Source of the DNA: JAVBMC01 sp031552845
GTDB lineage: Bacteria; Verrucomicrobiota; Kiritimatiellia; RFP12; DVOR01
Reading direction: 5' to 3'
NCBI GenBank assembly: GCA_031552845.1
Contig: JAVBMC010000028.1
Span: 62,001-126,000, forward strand
DNA: 64,000 nt
The notes beneath the pieces were generated by a model, which was not told the DNA's origin, ran no database searches, and was given only the letters and a program-made list of their open reading frames with translations. The translations under genes and the position numbers were made by a program. Of this stretch, positions 21,486 through 29,932 are shown piece by piece. How positions within the stretch are numbered: the first letter of the stretch is position 1; the number at the start of each line of letters is the position of its first letter.

Positions 21486-21734
21486 GAAGGTAGTGTAGTA
21501 TAAAGCGGGGGCGGGGGCAAGCTTTTTAGATGGTTGGGCCGACGGTGTGGAGTGGGGGAGGGTGATTGGTTTTGAGTGGGCGAGCTTGGGTTTTTGCTGG
21601 ATAAAGTGTATTAAAATATGGTTTTTATTGGCAGAGGCTGAAAAAGCCTTGCTTTTTGCGTGCATAAAGAGTACAATTACTGCATGTTTAGAGGGTATGA
21701 CAAAATAGAGGCCAGATAAAGGAGTGGAAAAGGT

Positions 21735-22274
21735 ATGAAGCGATTATTTTCTGCCTTGCTGTTATTTTCAGTGTTGGCGTGCCGGGCGCAAGCAGCGGAT
21801 CCGGCGGTAAATCTGAGTGAGATTCCGACAATCTCGCTGGAGCAGGCTATGGCCCGGGCGAAGGAGGAATTGCCCGATCATGGGTTGGTTTGTACGTTGG
21901 CATGTTCGCAACGGCAGATGTATGGGGGCGGCTGGTTTTTGGATTTTCGTAACGATCAGGAGCGGATTGTGCTGCGCGTGACGACGACGAAGACGTTGCG
22001 GAAGTCGAAGGGTAAGAACCGTGGTTATGCTGTGCCGGCGATTGTTTTGACGGATGCTACAAAGGCGTTGGCGTCGAAGACGCTGAGCCCGGTGATTCAT
22101 TCGATGTGGGATGGCGTGGCGGAGCGGTGGGAATTGACTGTTTGTACGCGCGGCCATGCGGAGCATTTTACGTATGATGCCAAGAATGGCGTGCAGACGT
22201 TTAAGCCGGCTCCGGGGCATTTTCCGGATAAGATCTCGGATGAGTTGAAGAATCCGACCCCCCTGAAGAAGTAA
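21735..22274 (+). CDS. Small secreted protein of unknown function
   Basis: 179 residues with a signal peptide (MKRLFSALLLFSVLACRAQAA). The mature part starts DPAVNLSEIPTISLEQAMARAKEEL and contains WFLDFRNDQERIVLRVTTTKT and WDGVAERWELTVCTRGHAEHFTYDAKNG. I do not recognise the family; the segment resembles small PepSY-like beta/alpha exported proteins, but not strongly. An AAAAGG site precedes the ATG, and a good terminator follows. The gene stands alone on the plus strand between minus-strand genes. Confidence 0.75.
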   Translation: MKRLFSALLLFSVLACRAQAADPAVNLSEIPTISLEQAMARAKEELPDHGLVCTLACSQRQMYGGGWFLDFRNDQERIVLRVTTTKTLRKSKGKNRGYAVPAIVLTDATKALASKTLSPVIHSMWDGVAERWELTVCTRGHAEHFTYDAKNGVQTFKPAPGHFPDKISDELKNPTPLKK

Positions 22275-22295
22275 TGAGGGTTGAGGTTTAAGTGA

Positions 22296-22327
22296 AAGGG
22301 GCTGCCGAGAGGCGGCCCTTTTTCGTA
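22296..22327 (+). terminator. Rho-independent terminator of the secreted-protein gene
   Basis: Stem GGGCTGCC with GGCGGCCC around a GAGA loop, followed by TTTTTC. Confidence 0.8.
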
Positions 22328-22349
22328 TCTTGATGGAGGCAGAAGCTGT

Positions 22350-22390
22350 AAATAAAAACGCCCCGATTTTTAACCGGGGCGTTCTTGTGT
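22350..22390 (-). terminator. Rho-independent terminator of the TM2 gene
   Basis: On the minus strand AACGCCCCGG pairs with the later CGGGGCGTT around a short A-rich loop and is followed by TTTTTATTT. It lies 15 bp past the TM2 stop. Confidence 0.85.
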
Positions 22391-22405
22391 GATGACTGCG
22401 GTTGG

Positions 22406-22612
22406 TTAGACCAACGGGTTGCCGCCGGCGTTCTTATAATTGCCGGAGATAATGAGGATCAGGTCGATAATTACCCAGATGCCGAAGAGGCCTCCAGTCA
22501 GGAGTTGAATGATGCCGATGAGGATGTGGCCGGTATAAAACCGGTGGACTCCAAGCCATCCGAGAAAGAAGCACAACAGTCCAACAACAAGTTTGCTTTT
22601 TGCTTGAGCCAT
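22406..22612 (-). CDS. TM2-domain membrane protein
   Basis: 68 residues, a full TM2 domain: KLVVGLLCFFLGWLGVHRFY (first membrane helix with the DRF-like GVHRFY turn) followed by TGHILIGIIQLLTGG and IWVIIDLILI (second helix). TM2 proteins are small inner-membrane proteins without a settled function. I place the start at the ATG at 22612 because AAAGG lies eight bases before it; the two codons upstream begin with TTG. Confidence 0.88.
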   Translation of the reverse strand: MAQAKSKLVVGLLCFFLGWLGVHRFYTGHILIGIIQLLTGGLFGIWVIIDLILIISGNYKNAGGNPLV

Positions 22613-22718
22613 AACCAACCTTTCAATTAGAGTAGAGGTTTGTAATCATGCGGACAGGCACAGTTTACTTTTTTTAAAACTGCATGTCAATGCAGATGAA
22701 CGGGGCCTCAGCAATTAT

Positions 22719-24083
22719 TTAGACGCTGATATCGGTATAATTGTGGGGGGTGTTGGATGGGGGTGGCGGTTGGAGGGCGGGCTGGGTTTCGACGTGTTGG
22801 AAGGTGATGTTGCGTTTGACGATCATCATGCGCACGAGCATGGGCACCGGGAGGGTGGTGGCGAGGGAGAGGACGACGATGGCGTTGAAGAAGTCGGCGC
22901 TGATCATTTGGAGGTTGAGCGCGACGGCCGCGGCGGCGAGGGTGGCGGAGAGTTGGGGGACGGTCATGAGGCCGGCGCAGATGCCTTTCTCGTTGCTGAA
23001 GCCGGATAGGCGCATGGCGATCCAGCCGGAGAAGACTTTGCTGCCGACGAGGCCGATAACGGTAACGAGCGCGATGAGGACGTTGGTCCAGTTGCCGACG
23101 AGCACTTTGATGTTGGCTTGGAAGCCGATGCTGATGAAGAGAAAGGGTATGACGAGTCCGAACCCGATGCCTTCGAGTTTGTGGAGGATGCCGCGCCGGG
23201 GGATGTTGAAGCCTTTGGTGCGGGCGACGGCCATGCCGGAGACGAATGCGCCGACGATGAGGTTGATGCCGAGGAGTTCGCCGAGCAGCACGACGGTGAG
23301 CACGGTGAGCAGGAAGTAGGTAACGTTGAGGTCGTCGCCCATGGGCAGGCGGCGGGCGATGCGCAGGCGGCGCCAGAGCATCGGCAGGAAGATGATAACG
23401 AGCGCGATGTAGACGCAGATGAGCGCGACGAAGGCGACGCCAAACCAATTGCCAAGGAAGCTGAGGTCAATCTTGTCGATGAGGGAGAAGTTATCGAGCT
23501 TGAGAGTTTCGGCGACGGCGAGGCGTTTGTATTGTACGCAGACCGCGAGGAGGATGAGGCTGGCGATGTCGGTGATGACGGTGGAGGAGAGCACCGCAAT
23601 GCCGAAGCGGGTTTTGATGATGCCGAGTTCACGGATGACGGGGAACACGATGCCGATGGAGTGCGAGGCGAAGAGCGAGGCATAGACGTAGGCGCCGATT
23701 TTGTCGGTGGGCTCGAACAGCCAGTAGACGAAGTAACCCGCCGCCGCCGGGATGAGGAAGGTGGCGATGCTCAATAGGCTGACAGCTTTCTTTTCGCTGC
23801 GTAGCATCTTGAGATCGACCTCCATGCCTGCGAGTGCCATGAGGAAGACGAGGCCGAGGAAGCCGATGGCGTCAACAACTTTGTAGAGCGCGGAGGTGTC
23901 GACGGCGTGGCCGAGGAAGTTGTTCATGTGCCCGATGTAGTCGAGCGCGTTCGGGCCGATGATGATGGCAACCGTCATGATCGCGACGACGGCGGGGACG
24001 TGCCAGCGCTTGAAGCATTGGGGGATGATTGCGACGAGGGCAATCAGCGAGAGAAACATCACGAGATAAGTCAGTTGTTCCAT
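22719..24083 (-). CDS. Cation/proton antiporter, KefB/CPA2 type
   Basis: 454 residues, nearly all membrane segments (about 12), beginning MEQLTYLVMFLSLIALVAIIPQ. DIASLILLAVC and VFLMALAGMEVDLK fit the Na+/H+ exchanger family (the first D in the membrane is the usual ion ligand). The TrkA-type C-terminal regulatory domain of KefB is missing, so it is the shorter NhaP/KefB-like form. Only 15 bp separates it from mutL, so it shares that transcript. Substrate ion (Na+ or K+) cannot be read from the sequence. Confidence 0.88.
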   Translation of the reverse strand: MEQLTYLVMFLSLIALVAIIPQCFKRWHVPAVVAIMTVAIIIGPNALDYIGHMNNFLGHAVDTSALYKVVDAIGFLGLVFLMALAGMEVDLKMLRSEKKAVSLLSIATFLIPAAAGYFVYWLFEPTDKIGAYVYASLFASHSIGIVFPVIRELGIIKTRFGIAVLSSTVITDIASLILLAVCVQYKRLAVAETLKLDNFSLIDKIDLSFLGNWFGVAFVALICVYIALVIIFLPMLWRRLRIARRLPMGDDLNVTYFLLTVLTVVLLGELLGINLIVGAFVSGMAVARTKGFNIPRRGILHKLEGIGFGLVIPFLFISIGFQANIKVLVGNWTNVLIALVTVIGLVGSKVFSGWIAMRLSGFSNEKGICAGLMTVPQLSATLAAAAVALNLQMISADFFNAIVVLSLATTLPVPMLVRMMIVKRNITFQHVETQPALQPPPPSNTPHNYTDISV

Positions 24084-24098
24084 GGTGTCGGGAGATTG

Positions 24099-25865
24099 TT
24101 AGTCGCGCCCGAAGCGGCGGGCGAGCTCGCGCCAGCTGGTCAGGAGCATGGTGGGGCGTCCCTTCGGACACGTATAAGGCATTTGCGTTTGAAGGAGGCG
24201 CCGCAGGAGTTCCTCAATCGCGCGGGCATCAAAGGTTTTGTGGAAGCCGGCGGCGGCGCGTCCGGCGGCTTTGGCGAGAACCTCCTCGCGCCAGCGTTCG
24301 GAGCCGCGTTTTGTTTCGGCGGCTAAGTCGGTCGCGAGGGTGATGAGCAGTTCGCGTGCCGAAACCTCTTGCAAGATGGCAGGGACGGCATCAATCATGA
24401 AACGGTCGCTACCCATGTCAGCGATTTGAAAACCCATCGTCTGTGCGGCATCGAGAAACGAGCGCAGGCGTGCGGCATCGGTGGGCGGAAGTTGAAGCGT
24501 CTCAGGAATCAACAGCGTCTGCGATGGTACCGGTGCTTCGGCGGTGCGGCGGATGAGCGTGTCGTAAACGATCCGCTCGTAAGCCGCGCGAGGGTCGAGA
24601 GTGATGTAACCCGTGTCAGTCTCTAATAAAATGTACCGTCCGCCTGCGAGGCCGAGAATCTTGTGGTGCTTCCACTGCGGCGTGTCGGGCGAGGGCGGCA
24701 AGTCGAACGGATCAAAGGCGTCGGGTGTCGAGGCGGGTGTCGGAGCCGTCACGGGTAAAGAAGGTTGCGCTGGTTGAGTCAGCGAAATATAAGGATGCTT
24801 GATTGGCGGGAGTTCAAACTCAGCGGTCGGTATCGAAGGAGTTTCCGGAGCTACAACGGGCTGCGCGGGATGGTGTTGGGTCAACGCATTGGAGATCGCG
24901 CGACAGAGAGCATCGCGCAGGTCGTTGGGTTTACGGAAGCGGACTTCACGCTTGGCTGGGTGGACGTTGACGTCGAGGTCTTCCGGCGGGAGGTCGATGA
25001 AGAGGATGAGGATCGGCTTGGTGTCGTTGTCGGTCTTGGGATACGCGGCAGAGACGGCGTAGTTGATGACAGCGGCTGAGGCGGGGCGGTTGTTGATAAA
25101 GGTATAGTATTCGCTGCGGTCGCCGCGCGTGAAGGTGGGATGACCGATCCAGCCGTGGATGCGGATGCCGTTGTAGGTGGCGTCGACCGGGCGCATGAGT
25201 CCGCTGAGGTCGATGTCGAGCAGTTCGGCGATGCGTTCTTCCAGCGTGGCGCCGGCGGGCAGGCGGTAGAGTTCGCGGCCATCGCTTTTGAGGATGAGAC
25301 CGATGTCGGGATGCGCAAGCGCATTGAGGATGAACGTGGCGCGGATGCGGGCGTTCTCAGTGGCGTAGGCACGGAGGAACTTGCGGCGTGCGGGGACGTT
25401 GAAGAATAGGTCGCGGACTTCGACGGTGGTGCCGGGCGGAGTTCCGGCGTCCTTAACGTCGAGGACTTTACCGCCTGCGATGGCGATCTCGGTGCCGACA
25501 TCGTCTTGCGGGCGGCGGGTACGCAGAAGGAAGCGCGAGACGGAGGCGATGGAGGGAATGGCTTCGCCGCGGAAGCCGAGGGTGTTGATGCGCTCGATGT
25601 CGTCAACGTCTTTGATCTTGCTGGTGGCTTGACGTTCGAGACAGAGGAGGGCGTCGGCGCGGTTCATGCCACAGCCGTCGTCGTGCACGCCGATGAGCGT
25701 GCGCCCGCCGTCGGCAGTTTCGATGGTGACGTGGGTAGCACCGGCGTCGATGGCGTTCTCGAGCAGCTCTTTGACGACGGAGGCCGGGCGTTCAACAACC
25801 TCACCCGCCGCAATTTTGTTTGCGACGTGGGCGGGGAGTTGAATGATGCGGGCTTCGGTGTCCAT
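24099..25865 (-). CDS. mutL: DNA mismatch repair protein MutL
   Basis: 588 residues. The GHKL ATPase domain is clear: IAAGEVVERPASVVKELLENAIDAG, DDGCGM and TLGFRGEA, then INNRP. The C-terminal dimerisation domain contains LDPRAAYERI where endonuclease-type MutL proteins have DQHAAHER, and ends CPKGRPTMLL where they have CPHGRP, so the nicking site may be altered. The protein begins MDTEARIIQLPAHVANKIAAGEVV; the start is fixed by homology and a promoter ending 8 nt upstream. The antiporter gene follows. Confidence 0.96.
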   Translation of the reverse strand: MDTEARIIQLPAHVANKIAAGEVVERPASVVKELLENAIDAGATHVTIETADGGRTLIGVHDDGCGMNRADALLCLERQATSKIKDVDDIERINTLGFRGEAIPSIASVSRFLLRTRRPQDDVGTEIAIAGGKVLDVKDAGTPPGTTVEVRDLFFNVPARRKFLRAYATENARIRATFILNALAHPDIGLILKSDGRELYRLPAGATLEERIAELLDIDLSGLMRPVDATYNGIRIHGWIGHPTFTRGDRSEYYTFINNRPASAAVINYAVSAAYPKTDNDTKPILILFIDLPPEDLDVNVHPAKREVRFRKPNDLRDALCRAISNALTQHHPAQPVVAPETPSIPTAEFELPPIKHPYISLTQPAQPSLPVTAPTPASTPDAFDPFDLPPSPDTPQWKHHKILGLAGGRYILLETDTGYITLDPRAAYERIVYDTLIRRTAEAPVPSQTLLIPETLQLPPTDAARLRSFLDAAQTMGFQIADMGSDRFMIDAVPAILQEVSARELLITLATDLAAETKRGSERWREEVLAKAAGRAAAGFHKTFDARAIEELLRRLLQTQMPYTCPKGRPTMLLTSWRELARRFGRD

Positions 25866-25873
25866 GGGTGCGG

Positions 25874-25902
25874 ATTATACCACAGGCAAAGCCCGGTTTC
25901 AA
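25874..25902 (-). promoter_or_regulatory. Sigma-70 promoter of mutL
   Basis: TTGAAA and TATAAT on the minus strand, exactly 17 bp apart. Transcription starting 7 nt later would leave a leader of at most about 2 nt before the mutL ATG, and there is no Shine-Dalgarno site. Confidence 0.75.
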
Positions 25903-25919
25903 TTCTAAAGGGGTGAGGC

Positions 25920-26987
25920 TCAGGGCGCGGGCTGAAGGAGCTTGGCGATTGCCGGGCCGAAGATTTGGCCTTGGCGCATCATGCCGAGATCGTTGGGGTG
26001 GGTGTTGTCGACGGTTGCTTCGCCGTCGGTGCCGAGCATGCCTTTGGCGGGGAGGTAGTGGAGGTTCGCCCACTTGACGGGGTCGGCTTTCTTGAGCTTG
26101 GCGTAGATGCCGGCGAGGAGTTTGGAACGGCTGGTCTGCCGATCATCGCGGTCGCATTGTTCGCAGATGAGGATGGGCGTATTGGGGCGGGCGGCTTTGA
26201 TGATTTCGAGGAAGGGTTCGACGTTGCTGGAGACGAGCTGGTCGCTCATGTTCCACAGGCAGTCGAGCACGTAGAGCGAAGCGGGGATTTGGATGAGCTG
26301 CTGTGCGAGCTCGGGTTCCATGCGGGCGGCACCCGCGAAGCCGAGGTTGACGATGGGGGTCTCGGCGATGCGTCCGACAATAGCGGTGTAGGCCAAACCG
26401 GGGCGCGAGGCGCAAGCGCCTTGCGTGATGGAAGTGCCGTAAATCACAACCGGCAGCTTTACTTTACGGCTGGCGATGGGAGCGATGGTTTGGCCTTTGG
26501 GCAGCTTGAGTTCAAAGAGAACGGTGGGGTTGTAGAGTGGCAGGTAGACGAGCGTTTCGGCTTTCGGCGTGATGGCGATGCTTACGGTGTTGGTGTGTTT
26601 ATGAGGGCGGCCATGGACGATGGAGCACCAGGTGCCGTTGAGGCGTTGGTAGACGTCGATGCCGCTGACGCCGCTGGCGGACATGTGTGTGAAGGCGAGG
26701 TTGGCGCTGCCGGGAATGCCCCATGTGATGTTGAGTTCCTTGGCGTCGGTGGTGAACGCAAAGGCCATGCCGGTGGAGTGGCGCGAGGCGTTCCACACTT
26801 TCTCCGGGAGCACTTCCTTCGCGGCAAGCGGGAAGCGGTCGAAGGGTTTCTCGGTGTTGGCGAAGCCTTTGCCTTCGAGGCATTCCATCAGCAGTGCATC
26901 CGGCACGGCCACGAGGTTGGGCTTGTCTTGTGCAGAAGCGATGGAGGCGCTCAGGAGAAGAGTGCAGGCTATGAGAAGGTGTTTCAT
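25920..26987 (-). CDS. Secreted SGNH/GDSL-type hydrolase
   Basis: 355 residues with a signal peptide (MKHLLIACTLLLSASIASAQ). A beta-rich N-terminal domain (about 25-165) precedes the hydrolase. The SGNH core has VVIYGTSITQGACAS with the nucleophile serine (block I), NLGFAGAARMEPE (block II Gly), and DNTHPNDLGM with the D-x-x-H dyad (block V). Family members deacetylate or de-esterify carbohydrates. It starts 10 bp after an acyltransferase gene on the same strand, so it probably belongs to a sugar-modification or carbohydrate-degradation transcript. Confidence 0.88.
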   Translation of the reverse strand: MKHLLIACTLLLSASIASAQDKPNLVAVPDALLMECLEGKGFANTEKPFDRFPLAAKEVLPEKVWNASRHSTGMAFAFTTDAKELNITWGIPGSANLAFTHMSASGVSGIDVYQRLNGTWCSIVHGRPHKHTNTVSIAITPKAETLVYLPLYNPTVLFELKLPKGQTIAPIASRKVKLPVVIYGTSITQGACASRPGLAYTAIVGRIAETPIVNLGFAGAARMEPELAQQLIQIPASLYVLDCLWNMSDQLVSSNVEPFLEIIKAARPNTPILICEQCDRDDRQTSRSKLLAGIYAKLKKADPVKWANLHYLPAKGMLGTDGEATVDNTHPNDLGMMRQGQIFGPAIAKLLQPAP

Positions 26988-26996
26988 GTGAGTTCC

Positions 26997-28172
26997 TTAT
27001 TTGATCTTACGTTTGCCGAGGACGTGTTTGGCCAGACAATCCCGCACAGGGATATCGTAAAGTTTCAACGAGGCGTAGGCCAAGCCGATGGCGAGAATGT
27101 ACACCGAGCAAGCCACGGCGATGTGCGTGCCGAGTGGGGCATCGGGGTGGTGCTTTGCCCAAGCCATTTGCAGGTAGACGAGCGGGAAGTGCGTCACGTA
27201 CAATGGATAGGAGATGTCGCCAAAGAACTTACACACGGCAATGGATTTCGGGTGGGTGATATCGCTCCCCGCGCCGATGACAACGATCAGCGGGAAGAGC
27301 ACGAGGATGGCGAGCGCTTCATAGGTGCCGTTCATCCACATGGCATCGGTGCCGCCGATGCGCGGCATTACGAGGATGGCCGCCACAGCCAGCGAACACC
27401 ACGCAAACGCATTCTTAATGCGGATGAGTTTGTTGATGCGCGAGAGCAGGAGGCCTGCGAAGAAGGGGTAGAATAAACGCGTGAGGCCGATATACACTTC
27501 CGAGGGCGTGATGCTCCAGCCGCCGATGACGGTGAACGGCGCGAAACGGTCGGCCGGCAGCAGGCCGGTCACGTTGAGATTCATCGTCAGGTCAATGGTG
27601 AAGAACGCCGTGCAGGCCACAAATACCGCGAGCACCGCCTTGGAGAAGTGTCGGACGACGAGGGCGTAGAGGATGTTCGCCAGATACTCCCACAGCAGCG
27701 TCCACGTCGCGCCATTGAGCGAGTTGGTCTCTGTCCAACCGCGGATATCCCAACGTGGCAGCGCGGGCAGCATGGTGCAGCCCAGCAAAAACATCAGCCC
27801 CATCCGCCACCACGGCGTCGATTTAATCAGCGGGAACCCTTCGCAGTCGCCAAAGTAAAACAACAGCGCGCCGATGAACGTCCCCATCAACAGCATTGGA
27901 TGCAGACGCACCAACCGCCGTTTGAAGAACTCCCATGTCGAAAGCTTGCCCCAACGGTCGTCATACGCATACCCCACCACAAACCCCGACAGCGCAAAGA
28001 AAAAATCCACCGCGAGATAACCATGATTCAGTATCTGCGTCAACGGCCCCTGCGAATAGGTCTCGAACAAATGATACGCCACGACCACCAAAGCCGCCAC
28101 GCCCCGCAGACCATCCAAAATCTCATACCGCTTCTTCGAGGGCAGCGGCGTCCCTGCTACGCTACTTGACAT
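26997..28172 (-). CDS. Acyltransferase family 3 membrane protein
   Basis: 391 residues with about ten membrane helices. The signature is RYEILDGLRGVAALVVVAYHLFE (the R-x-x-x and H residues of acyltransferase 3), then FALSGFVVGYAYD and a late LRKFKK-like charged end. Enzymes of this family move acetyl or other acyl groups onto extracellular sugars. It overlaps the upstream hydrolase-like gene by 11 nt and is followed closely by the SGNH hydrolase, so the three genes form an operon that could add and remove acyl groups. Confidence 0.88.
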   Translation of the reverse strand: MSSSVAGTPLPSKKRYEILDGLRGVAALVVVAYHLFETYSQGPLTQILNHGYLAVDFFFALSGFVVGYAYDDRWGKLSTWEFFKRRLVRLHPMLLMGTFIGALLFYFGDCEGFPLIKSTPWWRMGLMFLLGCTMLPALPRWDIRGWTETNSLNGATWTLLWEYLANILYALVVRHFSKAVLAVFVACTAFFTIDLTMNLNVTGLLPADRFAPFTVIGGWSITPSEVYIGLTRLFYPFFAGLLLSRINKLIRIKNAFAWCSLAVAAILVMPRIGGTDAMWMNGTYEALAILVLFPLIVVIGAGSDITHPKSIAVCKFFGDISYPLYVTHFPLVYLQMAWAKHHPDAPLGTHIAVACSVYILAIGLAYASLKLYDIPVRDCLAKHVLGKRKIK

Positions 28173-29043
28173 GGGGTTTCACCTTCGGCAGCGTCCACAC
28201 ATCGGCTTGAGTCAGGTTTAGCCACTCCACTGCCTCGAACCAACGCGCGAGGTCGTGAGGGCGGTCGGTGAAGTTGTTTGAGCCGAACGAGAACTTCGCG
28301 CCCATCTGCTTGGCGAGCTTCAAGAACGCGGGCTTCGGGAACAACGCCTCCGCCTGCACCTCCAACGCGACATTCTTCTCAATCGCTTTGGCGATAATCT
28401 TACGCATACGCGCCTCTGTCCACAGCTCATCATAACGGTCGGCCAAACACGCGGGCAAGTAAGTCGGCACCGCCAAGATGCTGATCGGCTCATCGAGAAT
28501 CTGCAAGTGATGCGCCACATACTTCTCCATCCATGCCTCGGCATCATCAATCACCAACCCCGGCACAAACAACCGGCACGGCTTGCCATCCGCATTCACC
28601 CCCATGATCAACGGATCCGCCAGCACATAATCCAGCCGCTTCAACACCGCCGGATCAATCCGCTCAAACCAATCGCGGTCATTCACCTGAATCCCCACCA
28701 ACAGCGGCTTGCCTTCATTTCTTATCACTGTTTGGCATGCATCGATAAACGCCGCCACTTTCGTCGAGTCCGACAGCTCCCACTCGCGCCCATAATTATC
28801 CAACACGCCGCTTGCAATGCCATTGATCAGCTGCCGCTCCGAGGCCTTCTGCGGCGTCATGCCGCCACGGATATGAATATGCCAATCAGTAAACTCAATC
28901 CCCCGCGCCTGCATCCGCTTCATCTCATGCACGAACGCCGGCGACTGTGGATACAAATACCCCGCCTCCGCCGCCAGTCCCAGCGAAGCCGACACCACGC
29001 ACCACCCCGCCGCCAAAAGCCCCCTCAATGCCCTCTGATTCAT
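28162..29043 (-). CDS. Secreted metal-dependent-hydrolase-like protein
   Basis: 293 residues: a signal peptide (MNQRALRGLLAAGWCVVSASLGLAAE), then DWHIHIRGG near residue 55, an H-x-H that typically binds metal in PHP or amidohydrolase barrels. Later NVALEVQAEALFPKP, FSFGSNNFTDR and DLARWFEAVEWLN look like the last strands of a TIM-like barrel. Substrate unknown. I prefer the ATG at 29043 over 29049 because AAAGGG would abut the latter. It is first in the operon with the acyltransferase and SGNH hydrolase. Confidence 0.7.
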   Translation of the reverse strand: MNQRALRGLLAAGWCVVSASLGLAAEAGYLYPQSPAFVHEMKRMQARGIEFTDWHIHIRGGMTPQKASERQLINGIASGVLDNYGREWELSDSTKVAAFIDACQTVIRNEGKPLLVGIQVNDRDWFERIDPAVLKRLDYVLADPLIMGVNADGKPCRLFVPGLVIDDAEAWMEKYVAHHLQILDEPISILAVPTYLPACLADRYDELWTEARMRKIIAKAIEKNVALEVQAEALFPKPAFLKLAKQMGAKFSFGSNNFTDRPHDLARWFEAVEWLNLTQADVWTLPKVKPHVK

Positions 29044-29102
29044 ACCCATCCCTTTAAGCTACAAATATCTCGCATTGTCGCAAAAAAACGCTCCCAAAGC
29101 AA

Positions 29103-29216
29103 GCCCTAAATCTCAATGTGTAGCGGCAAGCTCACGCGGAGACGCAGAGGCGCGGAGAGAAAAGAGAAGAGGACACCAGCGATGAAGTCGACGAAAATCG
29201 GAGAAGTCGTGCTAAG
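29103..29216. repeat. Dispersed mini-repeat block
   Basis: Contains CTCACGCGGAGACGCAGAG, GACACCAGCGATGAAG and AAGTCGACGAAAATCGGAG words. Related words occur at 17766, 19986, 20088 and 20487, and AGAAGGGGAAGACACCAGCG recurs in the nrdD leader at about 55303-55322. Confidence 0.5.
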
Positions 29217-29418
29217 AGAATATGGAGGGCGGCTTTGCCAAAACCGCCGACCTTTTTAATACGGCTAACGCAAACAAACTTGTGATGAACGCCTTAACCC
29301 TTCCAAAACGTTGTTTCGCCCGCTGTTCCCTGAAACGGATGGATTGGGTGCCACGTTCTTTCTTTTGCCACCATTTTTTATAGCCTCAATATGGCGTCAA
29401 AAACGAAGTGCTTTTGGG
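29217..29418. other. Intergenic DNA upstream of array A
   Basis: About 200 bp with no gene that I can see. Confidence 0.3.
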
Positions 29419-29532
29419 TTTGAAGGCACGTGCCTTCAACTTCAAAGGCACCTGTAATGTACTCTTACTTACACGTGTAACCAAACTTTACTTACGCCTG
29501 TAAGTAGAACTCACTTGCACGTGCGAGTGAAG
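29419..29532. repeat. Palindrome array A: five units, 22-23-bp period
   Basis: Palindromes centred on CACGTG-like hexamers: GAAGGCACGTGCCTTC, AAAGGCACCTGTAATGT, TTACTTACACGTGTAA, ACTTACGCCTGTAAGT and CACTTGCACGTGCGAGTG. The centres are 29429.5, 29451.5, 29474.5, 29497.5 and 29520.5, so the spacings are 22, 23, 23 and 23 bp. It lies in the divergent gap between the metal-dependent-hydrolase-like gene and the unknown secreted-protein gene. Confidence 0.85.
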
Positions 29533-29799
29533 TTGAATACACCTCGATTTTGCATAGTGTAAAACAGAGAGTAAGGCTGGATCTTTAAATTAGGGAGTGT
29601 AGAGTTGCAAGGAGGCTTGTTTTGGCACGTTCGATTCCTTGATTGGTATCCTGTTACCTGTTTCTGCTGTTTGTTCGCTGAGCAATTGAAGTGAAAACTC
29701 AAAACCGGGCTGTTTGGGGGCATGTTGGAGAAGGTGATCGCGGTGCCCATGGAAGCAAGTTCGCAGGGTGTGCGATTTTGAATGTCTTGTCTTTTCTGC
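29533..29799. other. Intergenic DNA upstream of the unknown secreted-protein gene
   Basis: About 270 bp with no gene that I can see; the open frame from 29768 is ignored because no start site or coding character supports it. Confidence 0.35.
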
Positions 29800-29828
29800 T
29801 TGCTATTGGCGGTTGGGTCTGTTACACT
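29800..29828 (+). promoter_or_regulatory. Sigma-70 promoter upstream of the unknown secreted-protein gene
   Basis: TTGCTA and TACACT with a 17-bp spacer. Confidence 0.55.
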
Positions 29829-29847
29829 TGAGATTGTTGGAGGGATT

Positions 29848-29889
29848 ATGCCGCGTGTCGGTAGGTGTGCATTGCGTGTCGGTTTTTGA
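29848..29889 (+). other. Possible 13-codon leader ORF
   Basis: ATG preceded by a strong GGAGGG at four bases and ending at TGA, encoding MPRVGRCALRVGF in a frame different from the following gene. It lies between the promoter at 29800-29828 and the main start at 29933. It could be a regulatory leader peptide or chance. Confidence 0.35.
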
Positions 29890-29932
29890 GGCGGGGACGG
29901 TTAGAGAATTTTTCGATAAAGGATGGCACAGG

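Noticed and set aside
25965..27476. 503-codon plus-strand frame opposite the SGNH hydrolase and acyltransferase
   Set aside because: It lies antisense to two genes with clear motifs; no start site or domain.
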